Notes under the pieces: generated by a model
Told to the model about the DNA's origin: nothing
Database searches by the model: none
Seen by the model: the letters and a program-made list of their open reading frames with translations, nothing else
Translations under genes and position numbers: made by a program
Source: Bacteroidales bacterium
GTDB taxonomy: Bacteria; Bacteroidota; Bacteroidia; Bacteroidales; UBA10428
NCBI GenBank assembly: GCA_016926235.1
Contig: JAFGOZ010000160.1
Span: 1-5,632 of the forward strand
Direction of reading: 5' to 3'
DNA length: 5,632 bases
Shown: positions 5,598 through 5,632 of the stretch, piece by piece
Layout: every line of letters starts with the position of its first letter
Numbering within the stretch: position 1 is the stretch's first letter

Positions 5598-5632
5598 ATG
5601 ATAAAAACAGAAAAATTAACAAAAGTATTCAG
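5598..5632 (+). CDS. MacB-type ABC transporter ATP-binding protein, N-terminal start
   Basis: Eleven complete codons are visible before the window ends: MIKTEKLTKVF. This wording is typical of the N-terminus of MacB/LolD-like ATPases in Bacteroidota, just before the Walker A region. The start ATG is preceded by an AT-rich leader and the sigma-54 promoter at 5455. With so few residues the call rests on the conserved opening and on the context: the same family ends at the left edge of the window. The ATPase core and any permease would lie downstream. Confidence 0.7.
   Translation, partial: MIKTEKLTKVF

Overview
The window looks like AT-rich chromosomal DNA of a Bacteroidota bacterium. The support is a MacB-type ABC ATPase family with a sigma-54 (NtrC-type) response regulator beside it, a long secreted TlpA-like thioredoxin protein, a metallo-beta-lactamase/PD40 fusion, starts without strong Shine-Dalgarno sites, and signal peptides ending in 'AQ'-like sites. 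The genus cannot be fixed from the sequence alone.

Layout. 1-238: C-terminal end of a MacB/LolD-type ABC ATPase (+). 263-846: a badly damaged response-regulator pseudogene (-). It still reads as receiver domain, linker and a piece of AAA+ domain, but has a frameshift, a nonsense codon, an internal deletion, a lost 3' part and no normal start codon. 847-1087: regulatory gap. 1088-4326: a tight + strand cluster of three genes: an AhpD/CMD-like protein, a secreted TlpA-like thioredoxin, and a secreted MBL-fold/PD40 protein. 4329-4504: a frameshifted remnant with a clear signal peptide, starting 2 nt after the previous stop. 4567-5250: a CPBP-family membrane protease. 5251-5597: regulatory gap with a sigma-54 promoter. 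5598-end: the first 11 codons of a second MacB-type ABC ATPase.

The most interesting point is regulatory. Both gaps hold a pair of 17-bp dyad sites of the form TGTAA-N7-(T)TACA. In each pair the two sites start exactly 22 bp apart (about two helical turns), and the pair lies 63-65 bp upstream of a GG-N10-GC-type sigma-54 element. The element before the ABC gene is near consensus (TGGCAT-N5-TTGCA); the one before the redox cluster is degenerate (TGGCAT-N5-TTGGC). I infer that an NtrC-type regulator binds these sites and co-controls the ABC exporter and the AhpD/TlpA/MBL cluster. The local regulator is a pseudogene, so an intact paralogue elsewhere would be needed if the sites still work.

The window therefore looks like an envelope or redox stress locus that has partly decayed. 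Two of the lesions are one-base losses in A-runs, which could also be sequencing errors. The nonsense codon and the deletion in the regulator cannot be explained that way.
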